The position numbers were made by a program, and so were the translations under genes. Source: Actinomycetota bacterium (GTDB lineage: Bacteria > Actinomycetota > Acidimicrobiia > Acidimicrobiales > JACCXE01). Taken from it: a stretch of DNA of 16,787 bases. Below the pieces are notes generated by a model. The model was not told where the DNA came from. It searched no databases and saw only the letters and a program-made list of their open reading frames with translations. The stretch is taken from contig JACCXE010000133.1 of the NCBI GenBank assembly GCA_013697265.1, forward strand, positions 1 to 16,787. Direction: 5' to 3'. Shown piece by piece: positions 13,461 through 16,787 of the stretch (position 1 is the first letter of the stretch; the number at the start of each line of letters is the position of its first letter).

Positions 13461-14785
13461 CGGCCACTCCGACCGAGCACGCCCCGAATCGTACGCACCA
13501 CGATGCGTGCATCCAGCCAAAGGTTCTGGTGGCGCAAATAGAAGAACTCGAACTGGAGCTTTTCCATCGCGTCGAAGTCCGAGCCGCCGTAGGGATACTT
13601 CACCTGCGCCCACCCGGTTAGACCGGGTCGCACTGTGTGACGCAATGCGTAGAACGGGATCTTTTCGCAGAGGTCTTCGACGTAGTGCGGCTGCTCCGGC
13701 CGCGGACCCACGAGGGACAGATCGCCTCGCAACAGGTTGATCGCCTGTGGAATCTCGTCGATGTGCGTGCGGCGGAGCCATTTGCCGACGGGCGTGATGC
13801 GGGGGTCGTCGGTGTCGGTCCAGGTACCGGCAGCACTCGACGACGGCACCATCGTGCGGAACTTCCAAATCTGGAACGCCTCGCCCTGCTTGCCCGTGCG
13901 GGGCTGGGTGAAGAACAGCGGGCCGTTGTTGCCGAACCGGTTAAGCACCGCGACGACGGGGATGAGGAGGCCGAGCACGATCACGGCGGCGATGCCCGCG
14001 GCGAAGTCCACGAGCCGCTTCAGCCGGCCGTACACCGCGTTGTGCACCTCTTGGATGTCGAACATCAGCGACAGACGCTCGAGTTCACCCAGCGGCAGCT
14101 TTCCGAGCCACTCGTCGTAAAAGCCTTCGAGGGTCCGCACCCGGATGCCAGCTGCGTGAAGTTCGGCCGCCTGCGCAATGACTTCGGGTTCCGCCTGGGC
14201 ATCGAGATCGAGAACCACGACCGTCGCCCTCGTCCTCCGAACTTGGTTGATCAGCGGCTGCGCGGCCGGGTAGTCGCGGCGCGCCGCCATCGCGTCGAAA
14301 GCGCCGACGACTAGCGCCGCTCGCTCCGGCGTGCGGCCCAACTCGTCGATGAGTGTCTCGGCCTCGTCTTCGGCCGCGACTACGAGCACGCGCTCGCGCT
14401 CTTCGCTGCGGTGGCGACCGCTGTTGGCCAAGAGCGCGGTTGTCGCGTATACGGGCACCAGCACCGCGGCGGATGCGAATACCACGAACCGCGGGAGATG
14501 GGCCGCGCCGTCGACCACTTGCAGGATGGATATCGCCGCCGCTGCGCCAGCGGTGGCCGCGAATGACGCCGGTAGCGCGCTGCGGCTGCCCCGGCGGCCG
14601 GCAAGATCGGGCAGGCCGGCGCCGTACGCCGCGAGCAGCAAGGCCACCACATAGGCCACGAGCCACGGCAGTCGGCCAGAGTCGGTGATGTCGTAATGAC
14701 CGACGCGCGTCGCGTGCAGCTTGGCAAAGGTCACGACGACGCTCGTCGTCGCCAGATACAAAAGCCAACGCGGGCCGCGGGTCAC
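13457..14785 (-). CDS. Polyprenyl-phosphate sugar-1-phosphate transferase (WbaP/WcaJ type)
   Basis: This enzyme likely transfers a sugar 1-phosphate from a nucleotide sugar to undecaprenyl phosphate, the first step of glycan assembly. The 442-residue product has about four N-terminal membrane helices (to about 120), a nucleotide-fold cytoplasmic domain (about 130-240) and a further membrane helix (258-283). Then comes the bacterial sugar transferase domain: KRLVD (256-260), IWKFRTM (306-312), RRTHIDEIPQ (338-347), SLVGPRPE (357-364) and PGLTGWAQV (387-395). All signature motifs are intact. The start is GTG 14785; a perfect AGGAGG (14788-14793) lies only 2 nt before it, unusually close. It is cotranslated with the following GT2 gene. 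Glucose, galactose or an N-acetylated sugar could be the substrate. Confidence 0.94.
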   Translation of the reverse strand: MTRGPRWLLYLATTSVVVTFAKLHATRVGHYDITDSGRLPWLVAYVVALLLAAYGAGLPDLAGRRGSRSALPASFAATAGAAAAISILQVVDGAAHLPRFVVFASAAVLVPVYATTALLANSGRHRSEERERVLVVAAEDEAETLIDELGRTPERAALVVGAFDAMAARRDYPAAQPLINQVRRTRATVVVLDLDAQAEPEVIAQAAELHAAGIRVRTLEGFYDEWLGKLPLGELERLSLMFDIQEVHNAVYGRLKRLVDFAAGIAAVIVLGLLIPVVAVLNRFGNNGPLFFTQPRTGKQGEAFQIWKFRTMVPSSSAAGTWTDTDDPRITPVGKWLRRTHIDEIPQAINLLRGDLSLVGPRPEQPHYVEDLCEKIPFYALRHTVRPGLTGWAQVKYPYGGSDFDAMEKLQFEFFYLRHQNLWLDARIVVRTIRGVLGRSGR

Positions 14786-14787
14786 GC

Positions 14788-14793
14788 CCTCCT
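14788..14793 (-). promoter_or_regulatory. Strong Shine-Dalgarno with short spacing before the sugar transferase gene
   Basis: AGGAGG on the minus strand is the best ribosome binding site in the window, but only 2 nt separate it from the GTG start. This stands in contrast to neighbours that lack a Shine-Dalgarno. The rest of the 72-nt gap (14786-14857) shows no clear promoter. Confidence 0.5.
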
Positions 14794-14857
14794 ATCGGCG
14801 GAAAGCGACCCCAACTTGAGCGGGTCGGCCCATTGAACCGATTCGCCCGGCCCGTGA

Positions 14858-16468
14858 CTATCGGGCGTACACCCACACCTGGATGGCTACGCCGTGAAGT
14901 AACCGCAGCCTGGTGAACAACGGCTGGCGCACCAGGCTTCCGATGCGCGCCGGTTGCGCTTGACCGTCGAGACCGACGACCGCAATCCGATCGGCGTGAG
15001 TGGCGTCCGCGATGCGAGCGACGTCTTCCAGATCGCGCGAACTGGGCGCGGTCAACCAGCGCCGCAGGTCGTGCACCGCGCCGCCTTCGCGCACGAGATG
15101 GGCGATGCGGGACACGAGAATGGGCTCGGGCAACGCCTCGAGCCGAGCGGCCGAAACGGCAATGTCGTGCGTGCGTTGATGCATCCAGACCCCGCCGAAG
15201 ACCGTGACCCCAACGGCCAACCCGATCATGCACTGGCGGAGCACTGCGGGGAGATCGGCAAGTACGACGACACCGACTACGGCCAGGACAAAGCCGCTCA
15301 GAAGCACGTAGCGACCGCCCCACTGGGGGCCAGCACCACCGGTGAACTGCACGGCCCACACGAGAGGCAGGGCGACGAACCCGATTAACAGGGTCAACGC
15401 CGCGGGCGGGCCTCGCCGCCACCCAAGCGTGAGCCCGACCAACCCGATCGGCGCGGCCATCAGGAACCCAGGAACGAAGCCGAGACCCTGCGCGGCGCGG
15501 GCGGCGTATAACGCCCCCGCCAACGCCAGCAGGCGCCAGTCCCGACGCAGCGTGGCCGCGACAATCGCCGCGACTACCGCGGCACCGATGAACAGGGACC
15601 GGGCGTCGCCTTCCCCGTTGATGCCGACCGACGTGATCGCCGCCTCCTTGACGCGACTGTCACCGGTGACGGAACCGGCGATCGCGACCGTGCCCTGCGC
15701 CCGCCCGGCGCGCAGCGACGTGCCGAGCACGGAACGTTCGAGCGCGTCGTTCGCGAAAAGGGGCACGCTCGTCCCGATCGCGACGAGCGCTCCGACGGCG
15801 ACGGCCAGAGGCAGGTTGCGGCGCGCCAGCCCCACGCACACGACCGCGGTAGCGACCGCCCCGAACGCGAGCGCCTCGGTGCGCATGGTCGCGGCGCCGC
15901 CGAACAAGAGCCCCGCAGCGACGCCAAACCACGCCACTTTCTTGCGCTGAGCGAGGTCGACGAGGACGACGACGCCCCACGCCATCAAGGCGAGGCCGAC
16001 GGTGTGTTCCCAGAAGTCGAGCGCGTAGATCGTGACCGGTGACGCCAACCCGACGAGCCAGAACGCCAGCCGACCGCCGTCGCGCGCTCCGAGACGGCGC
16101 GCCAGCGCGGCGGCCGCGAGCGCGCACGCGACCGCACCCAGCATCGGCACCACGAGAGCACCCCGGTAGCCGAAGGCCCGATACAGCGGCAGTGCGGCGT
16201 ACACCGCCGGCAGGGTCGTGACGTTCACCCATCGCGAGCCGATGTGGCTCGTGTAATAAAGCGGGTGCAGCGACCCGTCCGGATCCCATCGTTCGGCCCA
16301 GTAGCCGACGTCGGGATCGGTGGTGCCGTGGGCGTCCATGGCCCGCAACGTCGCAACCTTGCCACCGGTGTCGGTGCCGAGAAAGCCCCGCGTGTTATTG
16401 CCGAATGAGAAGAGGACGTAGAGGCAGAACAGTACGCCCGCGCTGATGAGCACGGTACGCCGGCTCAT
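14858..16468 (-). CDS. Multi-pass membrane protein, GT-C glycosyltransferase or polymerase candidate
   Basis: This is a 536-residue protein with roughly 11-12 hydrophobic segments. After the first helix (about 5-22) comes FLGTDTGGKVATLRAM (29-44), an acidic loop like that of GT-C enzymes, then YWAERWDPDGSLHPLYYT (56-73). A short C-terminal soluble part (about 440-536) follows. It could be a lipid-linked-sugar glycosyltransferase or a glycan polymerase; sequence alone does not decide, and sequence similarity to known families is weak. The start is ATG 16468, 4 nt after the uvrA stop; a longer open frame to 16588 overlaps the uvrA C-terminus and is not used. A TM-rich gene placed this close to uvrA may be read from the uvrA transcript. 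Confidence 0.72.
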   Translation of the reverse strand: MSRRTVLISAGVLFCLYVLFSFGNNTRGFLGTDTGGKVATLRAMDAHGTTDPDVGYWAERWDPDGSLHPLYYTSHIGSRWVNVTTLPAVYAALPLYRAFGYRGALVVPMLGAVACALAAAALARRLGARDGGRLAFWLVGLASPVTIYALDFWEHTVGLALMAWGVVVLVDLAQRKKVAWFGVAAGLLFGGAATMRTEALAFGAVATAVVCVGLARRNLPLAVAVGALVAIGTSVPLFANDALERSVLGTSLRAGRAQGTVAIAGSVTGDSRVKEAAITSVGINGEGDARSLFIGAAVVAAIVAATLRRDWRLLALAGALYAARAAQGLGFVPGFLMAAPIGLVGLTLGWRRGPPAALTLLIGFVALPLVWAVQFTGGAGPQWGGRYVLLSGFVLAVVGVVVLADLPAVLRQCMIGLAVGVTVFGGVWMHQRTHDIAVSAARLEALPEPILVSRIAHLVREGGAVHDLRRWLTAPSSRDLEDVARIADATHADRIAVVGLDGQAQPARIGSLVRQPLFTRLRLLHGVAIQVWVYAR

Positions 16469-16472
16469 TCCA

Positions 16473-16787
16473 TTAGCGCCGTCCGCTCGCCAACAGCGGG
16501 GCCAAGAACTTGCCGGTGTAACTGCCCTTGACCTTCGCGACCTCTTCGGGTGTGCCGGTGGCCACGATCTTGCCGCCGCCGGTTCCACCCTCTGGCCCCA
16601 GATCGATCACCCAATCGGCCGTTTTGATCACGTCGAGGTTGTGTTCGATTACAAGCACCGTGTTGCCCTGGTCGACAAGACGGTCGAGCACGCCGAGCAG
16701 CCGGCGAATGTCCTCGAAATGCAAGCCCGTGGTCGGTTCGTCGAGTAGGTAGATCGTGTGGCCGGTGGATCGCTTGGCCAGTTCGCT
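16473..16787 (-). CDS. uvrA: Excinuclease ABC subunit A (C-terminal part, runs off right edge)
   Basis: These are the last 104 codons of UvrA, the damage-recognition ATPase of nucleotide excision repair. The visible part begins before the C-terminal Walker B region YLLDEPTTGLHFEDI and includes VLVIEHNLDVIKTADWVIDLGPEGG, the H-loop region and a hallmark of UvrA. It ends in GSYTGKFLAPLLASGRR, close to the usual C-terminus. The start lies beyond the window. In many Actinobacteria uvrA and uvrC are near each other; here about 12 kb separates them. Confidence 0.97.
   Translation of the reverse strand, partial: SELAKRSTGHTIYLLDEPTTGLHFEDIRRLLGVLDRLVDQGNTVLVIEHNLDVIKTADWVIDLGPEGGTGGGKIVATGTPEEVAKVKGSYTGKFLAPLLASGRR

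Noticed and set aside
14844..14867. Inverted repeat CGCCCG/CGGGCG over the stop of the membrane protein at 14858
   Set aside because: Six base pairs with a 12-nt loop and no T-run is weak in such GC-rich sequence; not called as a terminator.

Overview
The window is GC-rich, densely packed bacterial DNA. It most likely comes from an actinobacterium. The RapZ N-terminus (GAGRSTA, WFVVDNLPPEL) looks actinobacterial, and uvrA, uvrC and rapZ lie in that order on one strand, as in Actinobacteria. GTG starts are frequent, and several genes have a TANNNT box 7-8 nt before the start codon with no Shine-Dalgarno, which suggests leaderless mRNAs. A deep lineage such as Acidimicrobiia is a guess, not shown.

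Left part (1-4015): the 5' part of rapZ (minus); then a unit at 500-1426 made of two nearly identical 47-bp hairpins bracketing a broken plus-strand AbiEi/DUF559-like nuclease gene; then a SAM methyltransferase translationally coupled to uvrC (both minus). Middle (4134-6095): a crotonase-family protein with an atypical active site and quinolinate synthase nadA (both plus).

Right part (6108-16468): a surface-polysaccharide or glycolipid locus lying between uvrC and uvrA. It holds two multi-pass GT-C-like membrane proteins, a GT4 and two GT2 glycosyltransferases, a polyprenyl-phosphate sugar-1-phosphate transferase, a Wzx-type flippase, an intact methyltransferase and a second, degraded methyltransferase. 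The implied scheme is: the sugar-phosphate transferase charges undecaprenyl phosphate, the GT2/GT4 enzymes extend the glycan at the cytoplasmic face, the flippase moves it across the membrane, and the GT-C-like proteins act outside. No sugar-nucleotide synthesis genes and no certain Wzy or Wzz are present, so the pathway needs genes elsewhere. The 3' end of uvrA closes the window.

No tRNA, rRNA, CRISPR array or transposase was seen, and no stretch above 150 bases lacks a gene. The most unusual element is the hairpin-bracketed nuclease unit: the two hairpin copies differ by one compensatory base-pair change, the gene fits tightly between them, and it is inactivated by a 2-bp slip in a GC tract and by loss of its C-terminus.
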